A stretch of DNA of 64,000 bases from Proteus vulgaris (GCF_033708015.1 NZ_CP137920.1:558001-622000), one strand, 5' to 3'; shown: positions 9,946-20,900, numbered from the stretch's first letter. The notes: generated from the sequence alone by a model not told the origin. Made by a program: numbers and translations.

Positions 9946-10671
9946 TTACAGGCGGAAACCTTCACCTAAGTAAACACGTTTAACTTGCTCATTTTCAAGA
10001 ATTTCTTCTGGTGAACCATGCGCAATAAGGTGACCTTGGCTGACGATATAAGCACGTTCGCACACATCTAATGTTTCACGCACGTTATGGTCAGTAATCA
10101 GTACACCTAATCCATAATCACGTAGATGCTGGATAATTTTTTTAATATCTAATACTGAAATAGGGTCAACACCCGCAAAAGGTTCATCTAATAAAATGAA
10201 TTTAGGGTTTGCTGCCAATGCCCGTGCGATTTCAACACGGCGACGCTCCCCTCCTGATAATGATTGCCCTAAACTGTTACGTAAGTGGCTGACATTAAAC
10301 TCTTCTAGCAGTTCTTCGGCTCGATCTTTTCGTTCTTCAGGCGTTAAATCATGGCGGATTTCTAAGATCCCCATAATGTTGTCATAAACGCTTAAACGTC
10401 TAAAAATAGACGCCTCTTGAGGAAGATAGCCAATGCCTTTACGTGCTCGTTCATGTAACGGTAACAGCGTAATGTCTTCATCATCAATGGTAATACTACC
10501 TGCATCACGGGCGACAATACCAACAACCATATAGAATGTGGTTGTTTTACCTGCACCATTGGGTCCAAGTAAGCCGACAATCTCACCTGAATTAACGTTC
10601 AAGCTGACATCACCGACAACGGTACGCCCTTTGTATGCTTTTGCTAAATTTTCAGCTTTTAACAGCGCCAT
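9946..10671 (-). CDS. lptB: LPS export ABC transporter ATPase LptB
   Basis: A 241-residue ABC ATPase with Walker [10 protein letters not shown], signature LSGGERRR, Walker [11 protein letters not shown] and the switch histidine in ITDHN. As a dimer with LptF and LptG it powers extraction of LPS from the inner membrane. It lies 6 nt after lptA in the kdsD-kdsC-lptC-lptA-lptB-rpoN chain, the standard enterobacterial arrangement. Confidence 0.97.
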   Translation of the reverse strand: MALLKAENLAKAYKGRTVVGDVSLNVNSGEIVGLLGPNGAGKTTTFYMVVGIVARDAGSITIDDEDITLLPLHERARKGIGYLPQEASIFRRLSVYDNIMGILEIRHDLTPEERKDRAEELLEEFNVSHLRNSLGQSLSGGERRRVEIARALAANPKFILLDEPFAGVDPISVLDIKKIIQHLRDYGLGVLITDHNVRETLDVCERAYIVSQGHLIAHGSPEEILENEQVKRVYLGEGFRL

Positions 10672-10677
10672 AAAGTG

Positions 10678-11211
10678 TTACTTACCTTTGTTGTTAACAC
10701 CAGGGCCTTTCTCTTGCAACTGGGAAGGCAGTAAAACAGTAGTCACTTGTTTACCTTTACCGCTAAAAGCTTCCATTTGCTGAGTTGGGACGAGATAAGT
10801 GATCTTATCACCGGTGATATTACTGTCTAATTGTTCAAGATAGGCTTTACCCGTTAAGGTCATTAACTCTTTATCCATTTCATAGGTCATTTTTTCGCCA
10901 CGACCTTTGATAGGTTTACCATCATCTTGTAACTGATAAAAAGTCACTGGGTTACCAAATGCTTCTATAATGATCTTTTTGGAGTCACCACCTGGGCGTG
11001 TGACAATAACTTTATCAGCACGAATATCGATAGATCCTTGTTTGATCACAACATTTTGTGTAAAGGTTGTGACGTTTTTTTCGAGATCAAGCGATTGTTT
11101 CTCTGAGTTCACAACAATAGGTTGTTGTGTGTCATCTTTAAGCGCCATCGCAGGTACACTTATCGCTAAAAGTGTACCGATAATCAGTGTATTACGGATT
11201 TTTTGATTCAT
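10678..11211 (-). CDS. lptA: Periplasmic LPS transport bridge protein LptA
   Basis: A roughly 177-residue periplasmic protein with signal peptide MNQKIRNTLIIGTLLAISVPAMA (cleavage after AMA) and an OstA/LptA beta-jellyroll domain. Conserved stretches include IRADKVIVTRPGG, NPVTFYQLQDDGKPIKG and GDKITYL. LptA oligomers bridge LptC and LptD across the periplasm. The gene overlaps the end of lptC by about 20 nt. An ATG four codons upstream (MRSLMNQK) is also possible; the internal one has GAG spaced eight bases and a cleaner signal peptide. Confidence 0.93.
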   Translation of the reverse strand: MNQKIRNTLIIGTLLAISVPAMALKDDTQQPIVVNSEKQSLDLEKNVTTFTQNVVIKQGSIDIRADKVIVTRPGGDSKKIIIEAFGNPVTFYQLQDDGKPIKGRGEKMTYEMDKELMTLTGKAYLEQLDSNITGDKITYLVPTQQMEAFSGKGKQVTTVLLPSQLQEKGPGVNNKGK

Positions 11212-11770
11212 TAGGGATCTCATAATAGGTGTTTACCTTTTCAATCAGCTCTGCACGTTTCTCACGCAGATTGCCTCGCATTTTTAAGCCGACTGATTTC
11301 AGTCCGACGCCGATAATAGTCACTTCATCATCAGAGGAAACATCCTGTGTGTCCAAATTTGCGATAGCGTTGTCTGTGCTTATTCTCTGTAGTTGAGAGT
11401 CATCCGTTAGGCTATCAATTTGAACATCGCCATAAAGATAGAGCATTTTACTGTTTGTTAGCTTGGCTTTATTTGCGCGTACTGTCCATGTTGCATCCCC
11501 TGTCGGTGAATAGGTGGTTAAGACAGGGTTAGTAAACCATGTAAACTTTTGCTGAGCATAATTTTTGACATCATCAGCAACCAGTTTATATCCGAGTATA
11601 CCCGTTGGCTCGTAAACAAAAGAGATCGATGATTTGGATTGGTAGGTAGGTTGACCATCATCAACAATCTCACCCTCACCGAACTCAGTGTTATTAGTGT
11701 AGTTCCAGCCAATCAGCCCAAGGGCGATAATGGCAAGAATTAAGGTAAACCAGGATTTTAATTTATTCAT
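11192..11770 (-). CDS. lptC: LPS export protein LptC
   Basis: A 192-residue bitopic inner-membrane protein with one N-terminal transmembrane helix (residues ~7-24, WFTLILAIIALGLIGW) and a periplasmic jellyroll domain. It receives LPS from LptB2FG and hands it to LptA. It starts 16 nt after kdsC and overlaps lptA at its 3' end, indicating translational coupling. Confidence 0.95.
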   Translation of the reverse strand: MNKLKSWFTLILAIIALGLIGWNYTNNTEFGEGEIVDDGQPTYQSKSSISFVYEPTGILGYKLVADDVKNYAQQKFTWFTNPVLTTYSPTGDATWTVRANKAKLTNSKMLYLYGDVQIDSLTDDSQLQRISTDNAIANLDTQDVSSDDEVTIIGVGLKSVGLKMRGNLREKRAELIEKVNTYYEIPNESKNP

Positions 11771-11786
11771 TCTGTATCGTTATACG

Positions 11787-12344
11787 TTAAATCGAAAGAC
11801 CTTTAGCTTCTTCAAGCCGACCTTGCGCTAAAAGGATTAAATCACACAATTCTCGTACTGCTCCACGACCACCTGCAATGCGAGTGACATAATTAGCACG
11901 AGGTATAAGTAATGGATGAGCATCTGCCACAGCGACAGAAAGTCCCACTTTTTCCATTACAGGTAAATCAATCAGGTCATCACCAATATAGGCTGTTTGT
12001 TCAGGTTTAAGGTTTAGTGTATCTAACAGTTGTTGATACGCCAAAAGCTTATTATGCTGACCTTGGTAAAGATATGTAATGCCAAGGGTTTTAGCACGAT
12101 CTTCTAACAGTTTAGATTGACGACCTGTAATGATAGCAACCTCAATGCCAGATGTAAGCAAACAACGGATGCCGTACCCATCACGGACATTAAAGGCTTT
12201 TAATTCTTCGCCATTATTACCCATATAAATGAGCCCGTCCGACATCACACCATCAACATCACAAATCAGCAATTGGATTTTTTCTGCTTTTTTGATGATT
12301 TGTTCGCTTACTGCACCATAACAAGTTTCTATCAGTGTATTCAT
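11787..12344 (-). CDS. kdsC: 3-deoxy-D-manno-octulosonate 8-phosphate phosphatase KdsC
   Basis: A 185-residue HAD-family phosphatase without a cap domain, forming a tetramer in relatives. The nucleophile motif is LICDVDGVMSDG with Asp29 and Asp31; motif III YIGDDLIDLPVM coordinates magnesium. It releases phosphate from Kdo-8-phosphate in Kdo synthesis for the LPS inner core. The ribosome binding site GGAT precedes the ATG, and it follows kdsD closely. Confidence 0.96.
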   Translation of the reverse strand: MNTLIETCYGAVSEQIIKKAEKIQLLICDVDGVMSDGLIYMGNNGEELKAFNVRDGYGIRCLLTSGIEVAIITGRQSKLLEDRAKTLGITYLYQGQHNKLLAYQQLLDTLNLKPEQTAYIGDDLIDLPVMEKVGLSVAVADAHPLLIPRANYVTRIAGGRGAVRELCDLILLAQGRLEEAKGLSI

Positions 12345-12371
12345 TTTTATCCTTCGAACGTTATGACTATC

Positions 12372-13346
12372 TTATACAACACCGGCCTGTAATAAATCAT
12401 GCATATGTAAAACGCCTAACAGGATATCACTATCTTGTTCTGTGACTAAGAGCGAGGTGATATGTTTTGCTTGCATTAAATTTAGTGCTTCAACGGCTAA
12501 ACAATCTGGGCGAATACGAATACCGCCTCTTGTCATCACATCTGAGATTTTGGCATTGTTCAGATCTATCCCTAAATCAAATATTCTTCGTAAGTCACCG
12601 TCAGTAAAGATACCATTGATCAGCATATTGTCATCGCAAATGACGGTCATACCTAGTTTTTTACGGGTTATCTCGACAAGCGCTTCACGTAAAGTGGCCT
12701 CTTTAGTCACACGTGGAATATCGGCGTCTTTATTCATTAAATCACTGACATGAAGGAGTAATTTTCGGCCTAATGCACCACCTGGGTGAGAAAGCGCAAA
12801 ATCTTCAGCAGTAAAACCACGGGCACGTAAAAGAGCGATGGCTAGCGCATCCCCCATAACCAAGGTTGCTGTTGTACTGGTTGTTGGTGCAAGCCCTAAA
12901 GGACAGGCTTCTTTAGGGACTTTGATACAAAGATGAATATCAGACGCTTTCCCCATTGTACTTTGAGGAGTGCGTGTCATACAAATCAGTGTTATTTGTT
13001 TACGTTTAAGTACGGGAATAAGCGCGAGGATCTCGCTGGCTTCACCGGAGTTTGAAATCGCTAGAACGATATCTTTTTCTGTCACCATTCCTAAGTCACC
13101 GTGGCTGGCTTCACCAGGATGCACAAAGAAAGAAGGTGTTCCTGTGCTGGCAAATGTGGCCGCAATTTTGTGTCCAATATGCCCTGATTTCCCCATCCCC
13201 ATCACAATGACTCGTCCTTGACAGTGAAATATTTTTTCACAAGCACGGGTAAAATCATCGTTAATGTATTGTTCTAGTTCAGCTAATCCATCACGTTCAA
13301 TATGAAGAACTTTTTTACCTGCTTGCTGAAAATCAAACTCGGTCAT
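12372..13346 (-). CDS. kdsD: D-arabinose 5-phosphate isomerase KdsD
   Basis: A 324-residue enzyme with an N-terminal SIS sugar isomerase domain (GKSGHIGHKIAATFASTG and HPGEASHGDLGM motifs) and two C-terminal CBS domains (from about residue 205). It converts ribulose 5-phosphate to arabinose 5-phosphate, the first committed step toward Kdo. It sits between yrbG and kdsC as in E. coli. Confidence 0.96.
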   Translation of the reverse strand: MTEFDFQQAGKKVLHIERDGLAELEQYINDDFTRACEKIFHCQGRVIVMGMGKSGHIGHKIAATFASTGTPSFFVHPGEASHGDLGMVTEKDIVLAISNSGEASEILALIPVLKRKQITLICMTRTPQSTMGKASDIHLCIKVPKEACPLGLAPTTSTTATLVMGDALAIALLRARGFTAEDFALSHPGGALGRKLLLHVSDLMNKDADIPRVTKEATLREALVEITRKKLGMTVICDDNMLINGIFTDGDLRRIFDLGIDLNNAKISDVMTRGGIRIRPDCLAVEALNLMQAKHITSLLVTEQDSDILLGVLHMHDLLQAGVV

Positions 13347-13364
13347 TTTTTTGTACCATTTATT

Positions 13365-14345
13365 TTAGGTTAAGAGAGAATGTGCGACGCACAACACCGT
13401 AATATAAACAATAAAGCAAACTAACAAGAATATCCCTTTTCCTCTATTAAGACGTTGTTTACGCCCTAATGAAAAGAGAGAAAACAGTAAACTGGCGACA
13501 CCAAGTACAGCAAAGCTAAAATAAAAGGCGTGCATATTAAATGTGCTTGGTGAGAGTAATGCTGGCATTCCCAACACAAAAGTTAGATTGAATATATTAG
13601 CACCTATAATATTCCCTAATGCTAATTCATTCTCGCGTCTTAGTGCTGCCACAATGGTTGTTGCTAACTCAGGAAGGCTTGTTCCAATAGATAGCAAGGT
13701 TAAACCGATAAAAAATCCACTAAGATGATACTGTTGCATTAAAATAAAGGCATTATCTAATATCATCTGGGTTGCCACGGGTATGATCAGTAAAGCAATG
13801 ACAACCCAAAACAGGGCAACAGAATTACGGGGATTTGTCTGTAATTCAAAACGCGTTAAGGTTTCTAAAGGTAACACGTGACGCTCTTGTGCTAGGGTTT
13901 TATGCATTGTTTTTATCATGAGAAAAATAGATGCAAAGCCAATAAAAAAGAGCAGTGTACCTTCTCTAAGCCCCAAATTTCCGCTAGAAACAATAATACC
14001 AACGAGCATGATGACTATAATCATCAAGGGGAGCTCTTTTTTTAGTACTGCGGACTGAATGTTCATGGGGTAAATCATCGCGCCAATACCCACGATGAGG
14101 AGAAGGTTGGTGAGTGTCGAGCCAATGGCTGTCCCGATCGCGATGTCAGGAAAATTATGAACAGCAGCATCTGCTGAAACAAAAAGCTCAGGCAGTGAAG
14201 TACCTGTACCGACAATTAAAATACCGATAACGGCTGGCGGGATTTTTAACGATTGCGCAAAAACGCTCGCACCATAAACTAATCGGTCTGATGCATAAAC
14301 GAGTAACATCAACCCAAAAATTAAAAGAGACAAAGTAATCAACAT
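13365..14345 (-). CDS. yrbG: Calcium/sodium antiporter-family membrane protein YrbG
   Basis: A 326-residue integral membrane protein of the calcium:cation antiporter family, with about ten transmembrane segments and the two alpha-repeat motifs GTGTSLPELF and SIGTSLPELATT. In E. coli YrbG no clear physiological role is known. The open frame extends 25 codons upstream, but the chosen start (MLITLSLLIFG) aligns with the family N-terminus. It is divergent from mlaF and heads the minus-strand run toward kdsD. Confidence 0.9.
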   Translation of the reverse strand: MLITLSLLIFGLMLLVYASDRLVYGASVFAQSLKIPPAVIGILIVGTGTSLPELFVSADAAVHNFPDIAIGTAIGSTLTNLLLIVGIGAMIYPMNIQSAVLKKELPLMIIVIMLVGIIVSSGNLGLREGTLLFFIGFASIFLMIKTMHKTLAQERHVLPLETLTRFELQTNPRNSVALFWVVIALLIIPVATQMILDNAFILMQQYHLSGFFIGLTLLSIGTSLPELATTIVAALRRENELALGNIIGANIFNLTFVLGMPALLSPSTFNMHAFYFSFAVLGVASLLFSLFSLGRKQRLNRGKGIFLLVCFIVYITVLCVAHSLLT

Positions 14346-14584
14346 GCCATCAGTTTTCCAACAATGAGCGAATAAAGAAAAAACCAATAAGACAGGGCTG
14401 ATAAAAAAACATATTGTCAAAAGGTTTTGCTAATTAACCATATTTTGACTAGCCAAGCACGAAAAGTAAAATTAACCGTGCAATAAATTGCTAAATAGTG
14501 GTGATTTCTTTGTAACATAGCGAATGACCTGCCAAAATAGCGTAAAAATTCGTTTATGCAGACAGGCTTGAGGATGTTTTATTC

Positions 14585-15397
14585 ATGAACGCACAATCTG
14601 ATAATCTAATTGAAGTGCGCAATATGAACTTCACTCGCGGTAGCAGAAAGATCTTCTCTGAGATCAATCTTGTTGTGCCGAGAGGAAAAGTGACTGCGAT
14701 TATGGGCCCTTCAGGGATTGGTAAAACAACCTTGTTACGCCTAATGGGAGGACAAATCCTTCCCGATAGTGGTGAAATTTGGTTCGATGGCGACAATATT
14801 CCTGCGCTATCACGTTCTGCGTTGTATCAAGCAAGAAAGAAAATGAGTATGCTTTTTCAATCAGGCGCACTGTTCACAGACATGAATGTGTTTGAAAATG
14901 TGGCATTTCCACTGAGAGAACATACAAATTTGCCTGAAGCACTGATACGTACAACAGTGATGATGAAACTTGAAGCCGTAGGTTTACGTGGTGCCGCAAA
15001 TTTAATGCCTTCTGAATTATCTGGCGGCATGGCGAGAAGGGCAGCATTAGCAAGGGCTATTGCACTTGATCCTGAGCTCATTATGTTTGATGAACCTTTT
15101 GTTGGGCAAGATCCTATCACTATGGGGGTGCTTGTTAAGCTAATTGATGAGTTAAATCATGCGCTTGGTGTGACTTGTGTTGTGGTTTCCCATGATGTGC
15201 CTGAAGTGTTAAGTATCGCTGATTACGCCTATATTGTCGCAGAGCAGAAAGTGATTGCGCAAGGCAGTGCACAAGAATTACAGGGGAATCCCAATAGGCA
15301 AGTAAGACAGTTTTTAGATGGAATTGCTGATGGCCCTGTGCCTTTCCGTTTTCCTGCGGGAGATTATCAGGACGACCTATTAGGACGAGGAAATTAG
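14585..15397 (+). CDS. mlaF: Phospholipid ABC transporter ATPase MlaF
   Basis: A 270-residue ABC ATPase with Walker A GPSGIGKTT, signature LSGGMARR and Walker B LIMFDEPFVG. It is part of the MlaFEDB inner-membrane complex that maintains outer-membrane lipid asymmetry. The following gene starts 4 nt after its stop. First gene of the mlaFEDCB operon; its promoter should lie in the 240-nt gap shared with divergent yrbG. Confidence 0.97.
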   Translation: MNAQSDNLIEVRNMNFTRGSRKIFSEINLVVPRGKVTAIMGPSGIGKTTLLRLMGGQILPDSGEIWFDGDNIPALSRSALYQARKKMSMLFQSGALFTDMNVFENVAFPLREHTNLPEALIRTTVMMKLEAVGLRGAANLMPSELSGGMARRAALARAIALDPELIMFDEPFVGQDPITMGVLVKLIDELNHALGVTCVVVSHDVPEVLSIADYAYIVAEQKVIAQGSAQELQGNPNRQVRQFLDGIADGPVPFRFPAGDYQDDLLGRGN

Positions 15398-15400
15398 TAC

Positions 15401-16180
15401 GTGGTAAATTTATTAGCTCGTATTGGCGCTAGAGCGTTGGCGATTTTTGCGACATTCGGTCGAGCGGGGATTATGCTCTTTCGAGCATTAGTCGGTAAAC
15501 CGGAACTCCGTAAACAGTGGCCTCTCTTAATGAAGCAACTGTATAACGTTGGCGTTCAATCTTTATTAATTATTATGGTGTCTGGCTTATTTATTGGCAT
15601 GGTGTTGGGATTACAAGGTTATCTTGTACTGACAACATTTAGTGCTGAAGCTAGCCTTGGCATGATGGTTGCACTCTCATTATTAAGAGAATTAGGCCCC
15701 GTCGTCACGGCATTATTATTTGCTGGTCGTGCGGGCTCAGCCTTAACAGCCGAAATTGGTTTAATGAAAGCGACAGAACAAATTTCTAGTTTAGAAATGA
15801 TGGCAGTTGATCCTTTACGACGTGTCGTTGCGCCTCGTTTTTGGGCGGGGCTTATTAGTATGCCATTGCTTTCACTTATTTTTGTTGCCATTGGTATTTG
15901 GGGTGGTGCAATTGTGGGAGTGGATTGGAAAGGGATCGATGAAGGCTTTTTCTGGGCATCTATGCAGGGTGCCGTTGAATGGCGACTCGATTTAGTGAAC
16001 TGCTTTATTAAAAGTGTCGTTTTTGCCATTACTGTCACTTGGATAGCGCTCTTTAACGGGTATGACGCAATCCCAACATCAGAAGGGATTAGCAGAGCAA
16101 CAACACGTACTGTTGTTCATTCATCGTTAGCCGTATTGGGTTTAGATTTTGTGCTAACAGCACTGATGTTTGGGAACTAA
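15401..16180 (+). CDS. mlaE: Phospholipid ABC transporter permease MlaE
   Basis: A 259-residue permease with about five or six hydrophobic segments and the MlaE-family signatures [20 protein letters not shown] and [12 protein letters not shown]. It starts with GTG, preceded by AGGA, and sits 4 nt from mlaF and 4 nt from mlaD. It forms the dimeric membrane channel of the Mla complex. Confidence 0.96.
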   Translation: MVNLLARIGARALAIFATFGRAGIMLFRALVGKPELRKQWPLLMKQLYNVGVQSLLIIMVSGLFIGMVLGLQGYLVLTTFSAEASLGMMVALSLLRELGPVVTALLFAGRAGSALTAEIGLMKATEQISSLEMMAVDPLRRVVAPRFWAGLISMPLLSLIFVAIGIWGGAIVGVDWKGIDEGFFWASMQGAVEWRLDLVNCFIKSVVFAITVTWIALFNGYDAIPTSEGISRATTRTVVHSSLAVLGLDFVLTALMFGN

Positions 16181-16183
16181 GTC

Positions 16184-16720
16184 ATGCAAAGTAAAAAAAT
16201 TGAAGTTTGGGTTGGTCTATTTGTTCTGATTGCGTTAGCCGCGGTGATTTTCTTATGCCTTAAAGTCGCTGATATTAAAGAAATGGGTAACCAACCGACT
16301 TATCGTGTTTATGCCAGTTTCGGTAATATTGGTGGGTTAAAAGAGCGCTCTCCAGTTAAGATTGGCGGTGTGGTGATTGGTCGTGTTGCTTCTATCACTT
16401 TAAAAGAAGAAAGTGAAGGGAACTATCGTCCTGAAGTCGCGCTCGATATTCTGAGTATTTATGACCACATTCCAGAAAGTAGCTCACTGTCTATTCGTAC
16501 ATCGGGTTTATTAGGTGAACAGTTCCTTGCATTGAATTTGGGTTTTTATGATGAAGCATTAGATTCTACTCTGTTAGAAGATGGAGGACGGATCACAAAT
16601 ACCAATTCAGCAATGGTATTAGAAGACCTAATTGGTCAATTCCTTTATAAAACAGGTGAGGGTGATGATTCAGCTAAATCTGAATCTAAACCGACAGAAG
16701 AACACTCTGCATTACCTTAA
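16184..16720 (+). CDS. mlaD: Phospholipid transport MCE protein MlaD
   Basis: A 178-residue bitopic protein with one N-terminal transmembrane helix (residues ~8-26) and a single MCE domain (residues ~38-118, including FGNIGGLKERSPVKIGGVVIG). It forms the hexameric ring around MlaE that receives lipid from MlaC. A nested palindrome separates it from mlaC, the only sizeable gap in this operon. Confidence 0.96.
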   Translation: MQSKKIEVWVGLFVLIALAAVIFLCLKVADIKEMGNQPTYRVYASFGNIGGLKERSPVKIGGVVIGRVASITLKEESEGNYRPEVALDILSIYDHIPESSSLSIRTSGLLGEQFLALNLGFYDEALDSTLLEDGGRITNTNSAMVLEDLIGQFLYKTGEGDDSAKSESKPTEEHSALP

Positions 16721-16732
16721 TCATTAATTCCT

Positions 16733-16784
16733 ATACGATGCACTTATACATTTAGCTAAATTTAGCGTAATAAATGCATCGTAT
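16733..16784 (+). repeat. Nested inverted repeat between mlaD and mlaC
   Basis: Outer arms atacgatgca (16733-16742) and tgcatcgtat (16775-16784) are perfect 10-bp complements. Inside sit cattta/taaatg and the perfect palindrome gctaaatttagc (16755-16766). There is no T-run, so it looks like an RNA-processing or stability stem, or a partial terminator, within the operon rather than a full terminator. Confidence 0.75.
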
Positions 16785-16816
16785 TATTGAAACCCTATTT
16801 GAGGAGAAGCGAACCT

Positions 16817-17446
16817 ATGTTTAAACGCTTATTGATGGTCGCACTATTAGTGATAACGCCTTTTGCAATGGCGGTCGATAAAACCAATCCTTATGCATTG
16901 ATGGAAGATGCAGCACAAAAGACCTTTAGTAAATTAAAAAATGAACAGCCTGAAATTCGTAAAAACCCTGAAGTTTTACGTCAAATTGTTCAGCAAGAAT
17001 TACTGCCTTATGTACACATTAAATATGCAGGTGCATTAGTGCTAGGGCCGCATTATCGTAATGCAACACCAGCACAACGCGAGGCTTATTTTACAGCATT
17101 CGAAGCGTATCTTGCTCAAGTTTACGGTCAGGCATTAGCGATGTATGAAGGTCAAGAGTATCGTATTGAGCCTGCAAAACCGTTTGCAGATAAATCAACG
17201 CTCACTATCCGTGTCACCATTATCGATACAAATGGTCGCCCGCCTGTTCGTCTTGATTTCCAATGGCGTAAAAATAGCAAAACAGGTGAATGGCAAGCTT
17301 ATGATATGATTGCTGAAGGTGTCAGCATGATCACAACAAAACAGAATGAGTGGTCAGATATTTTAAATTCTAAAGGTGTTGATGGTTTAACTAAACAGTT
17401 AGAGATCAGTGCTAAAACACCAATCACACTGGGTGAGAAAAAATAA
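16817..17446 (+). CDS. mlaC: Periplasmic phospholipid shuttle MlaC
   Basis: A 209-residue soluble periplasmic protein with signal peptide [19 protein letters not shown]. It ferries phospholipid between the outer-membrane MlaA-porin complex and MlaFEDB. The segment [19 protein letters not shown] and the later [11 protein letters not shown] are conserved. The open frame begins ten codons earlier, but GAGGAGAAG immediately upstream and the signal peptide fix this ATG. mlaB follows after one base. Confidence 0.96.
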   Translation: MFKRLLMVALLVITPFAMAVDKTNPYALMEDAAQKTFSKLKNEQPEIRKNPEVLRQIVQQELLPYVHIKYAGALVLGPHYRNATPAQREAYFTAFEAYLAQVYGQALAMYEGQEYRIEPAKPFADKSTLTIRVTIIDTNGRPPVRLDFQWRKNSKTGEWQAYDMIAEGVSMITTKQNEWSDILNSKGVDGLTKQLEISAKTPITLGEKK

Positions 17447-17447
17447 C

Positions 17448-17741
17448 ATGTCAGCTTCGTTAAATTGGGAAAAAAGGGATGATGTCCTCTATTTCCAAGG
17501 AACGCTAGATCGTGAAACGTTATTGCCTGCTTGGCAACAACGTAAAGCCTTATTAGCTGATATTAATATCATTGACATTTCTGCCTTAGAACATATTGAT
17601 TCAACAGGATTGGCACTTTTTGTTCACTTAAAGGCAGAAATGGAAGCACAAAATCGTCAATTTATTATTCAAGGTGCCAGTGAGCGTTTTCAGACTTTAA
17701 TTACACTCTATGATCTTGATGAAATTATGAATATTGCCTAA
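17448..17741 (+). CDS. mlaB: STAS-domain protein MlaB
   Basis: A 97-residue STAS-domain protein that binds MlaF and stabilises the ATPase. The conserved ALEHIDSTGLALFVHL segment carries the STAS Ser/Thr site. The open frame begins 13 codons earlier inside mlaC, but MSASLNWEK matches the family start, and the ATG lies one base after the mlaC stop. A strong terminator ends the operon. Confidence 0.94.
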   Translation: MSASLNWEKRDDVLYFQGTLDRETLLPAWQQRKALLADINIIDISALEHIDSTGLALFVHLKAEMEAQNRQFIIQGASERFQTLITLYDLDEIMNIA

Positions 17742-17763
17742 TACCGATTTTAAGTAAAGGTAT

Positions 17764-17809
17764 TAAAAAGCCCCCTTCGTGATACTTTTATCATTAAGGG
17801 GGTTTTTGA
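17764..17809 (+). terminator. Terminator of the mla operon
   Basis: Stem aaagccccctt / aagggggtttt with an 18-nt loop and a trailing T-run, 23 nt after mlaB. Confidence 0.8.
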
Positions 17810-17881
17810 TGGTTTAAGAGTAGAGCGGATTCCATTAGGATAGACGACTGATTATTATTTTAACGTTGAGATTGAGCAATT

Positions 17882-18136
17882 ATGGATACAAACGAAATCA
17901 AACAAGTATTAATGGACAGCCTGTCTTTAGATGAAGTTATCGTTAATGGTGATGGTAGTCATTTTCAAGTTGTGGTTGTTGGCGCAATGTTTGAGGGAAT
18001 GAGCAGAGTAAAACAACAACAAACCATTTATGCCCCTTTGATGGAATATATCGCAGATAATCGTATTCACGCTTTGTCTATTAAAGCCTACACACCTGAA
18101 GAGTGGAAGAGGGATCGTAAACTTAACGGGCTTTGA
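17882..18136 (+). CDS. ibaG: BolA-family protein IbaG
   Basis: An 84-residue BolA-type protein (YrbA). The conserved core is [25 protein letters not shown] (residues ~24-48), with the BolA histidine in SHFQ. IbaG partners with monothiol glutaredoxin in iron-sulfur or acid-stress responses in E. coli. It lies 47 nt upstream of murA, as in E. coli, and is probably co-transcribed with it. Confidence 0.93.
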   Translation: MDTNEIKQVLMDSLSLDEVIVNGDGSHFQVVVVGAMFEGMSRVKQQQTIYAPLMEYIADNRIHALSIKAYTPEEWKRDRKLNGL

Positions 18137-18144
18137 GTCAGTAG

Positions 18145-19446
<1,302 letters not shown>

Positions 19447-19476
19447 TTTATTTTAGCTATCATTTTTTAGCCATTT

Positions 19477-19512
19477 AAAACCATGGTACATTGTTGTGCT
19501 ATGGTTTTTTTT
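19477..19512 (+). terminator. Terminator after murA
   Basis: Stem aaaaccat / atggtttt around a 16-nt loop, followed by a T-run, about 35 nt after murA. Confidence 0.75.
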
Positions 19513-19554
19513 CGCATTATGCCAATAGAACTCTTAATAGAATAGGAGATTATT

Positions 19555-19803
19555 TTGATAGAGAAACGCAGTTGTCATCTTCCATTAGAAGTGAGTTGTG
19601 TTGCGTGTCATTATCTTGTTTTCAAAGATAAAGATGAGGCATTTTTTGAGATTTGTCCTGTATGTGGTTGGCAAAATGATGGTACTAAAGAAGGACAATA
19701 TAGTGGCTGTAATCACAGTACCTTAGCGGATTATCGCAATACCGAAAGCTTTAAAGAAAGCTGCTTACAAAGTGCGACGTTTTATATGAAAGCTCCCTAC
19801 TAG
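19555..19803 (+). CDS. Small cysteine-rich CPCC-family protein
   Basis: An 82-residue protein starting at TTG, supported by AGGAG seven bases upstream. It has a CVAC pair at residues ~15-18, then CPVCGWQNDG (residues ~34-43), and a later GCNHSTLADYR. Two CxxC-type pairs suggest a zinc ribbon, and the second half resembles the 'cysteine-rich CPCC' family. No function is known for that family. It follows murA's terminator and stands alone, convergent with degS. Confidence 0.75.
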   Translation: MIEKRSCHLPLEVSCVACHYLVFKDKDEAFFEICPVCGWQNDGTKEGQYSGCNHSTLADYRNTESFKESCLQSATFYMKAPY

Positions 19804-19829
19804 GCAAGAGTAGGGAGGATTTTTGTTAA

Positions 19830-20900
19830 TTATGATTCAGGTTGGTATTCAGAAATAGTTACATCAACACTGATCTCATTACCTTCTCGTAATATCGTGA
19901 CAGGTAATGCTGTACCTGGGGGGGTTTCTGCAATGTAATCCATCATTTCCATCGCGGAAGTTGCTGGTGCATGATTAATACTTAGGATGATATCGCCTGT
20001 TTTTATTCCTGCTTTATCTGCTGGTCCATTGGGTGTGATCCTAAAAATACGTAATCCTTGAATTTGCTTAATATCTGTATTGGATGAGCGAATTCGTGGT
20101 AATTCTTTTGCTGTAATACCAATAAAGCCACGGATAACACGACCATCACGAATTAGCTTATTCATAATTTTAACGGCAAGTTCGGTCGGAATGGCGAAGC
20201 CTAACCCTTCTGCCGTAGGGCGGTATCCGTTATAGGTTCCTGAGTCAAATGTCATGGTATTAATACCTACTAGTTCACCTTCAGTATTAATGAGGGCACC
20301 ACCAGAGTTACCTTCATTAATTGAGGCATCTGTTTGTAGGAAATTTTGGTAACGGGTTGGGCTCAATCCAACACGCCCCGTGGCACTGATGATCCCTTGT
20401 GTAATAGTTTGTCCAATATTAAATGGGTTACCAATAGCCAGTACAACATCACCAACATGAGAGATCCGTTTAGTATTAATTGGGATCGTAGGAAGTTTAT
20501 TGGCATCAATTTTTAAAACCGCAAGATCGGTTAAAGGATCGGATCCAACAAGCAAGCCTTCATAAAGATCACCATTTTGGAGCGCGATAAGGATCTGATC
20601 AGCATTATTAATAACATGTTGATTCGTCAGAATATAACCACGACCATCCATAATGACACCAGCACCTAAAGATGTTAGCTCTCTACCTTCTTGAGAAAAG
20701 CTCCCCATTGTACTGCTATAAACATTAACAACTGCAGGGGCTGCTCGTCGCACTGCTGTGTTATAGCTAAAAGGCGCATTAAGAAAATCGCCATTAAGTA
20801 GGCGCTCAATAAAAATAGGGCGAATTGAAGGAACTGCAATCAAAAGAATTGCTGCTGTGAGAAGACCAATTAGGGTTGATCGCAGTAACTTAGCTAACAT
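19830..20900 (-). CDS. degS: Inner-membrane-anchored serine protease DegS
   Basis: A 356-residue protease with an N-terminal membrane anchor (residues 5-23), a trypsin-like domain with catalytic triad His95, Asp125 and Ser199 (NEGNSGGA), and one PDZ domain (residues ~255-345). It senses misfolded outer-membrane porins and makes the first cut in anti-sigma factor RseA, activating sigma-E. It is located downstream of degQ, as in E. coli. Confidence 0.97.
   Translation of the reverse strand: MLAKLLRSTLIGLLTAAILLIAVPSIRPIFIERLLNGDFLNAPFSYNTAVRRAAPAVVNVYSSTMGSFSQEGRELTSLGAGVIMDGRGYILTNQHVINNADQILIALQNGDLYEGLLVGSDPLTDLAVLKIDANKLPTIPINTKRISHVGDVVLAIGNPFNIGQTITQGIISATGRVGLSPTRYQNFLQTDASINEGNSGGALINTEGELVGINTMTFDSGTYNGYRPTAEGLGFAIPTELAVKIMNKLIRDGRVIRGFIGITAKELPRIRSSNTDIKQIQGLRIFRITPNGPADKAGIKTGDIILSINHAPATSAMEMMDYIAETPPGTALPVTILREGNEISVDVTISEYQPES

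Noticed and set aside
15619..16038. A 139-codon minus-strand open frame inside mlaE
   Set aside because: Fully antisense to a well-conserved permease, with low-complexity composition and no ribosome binding site of note.
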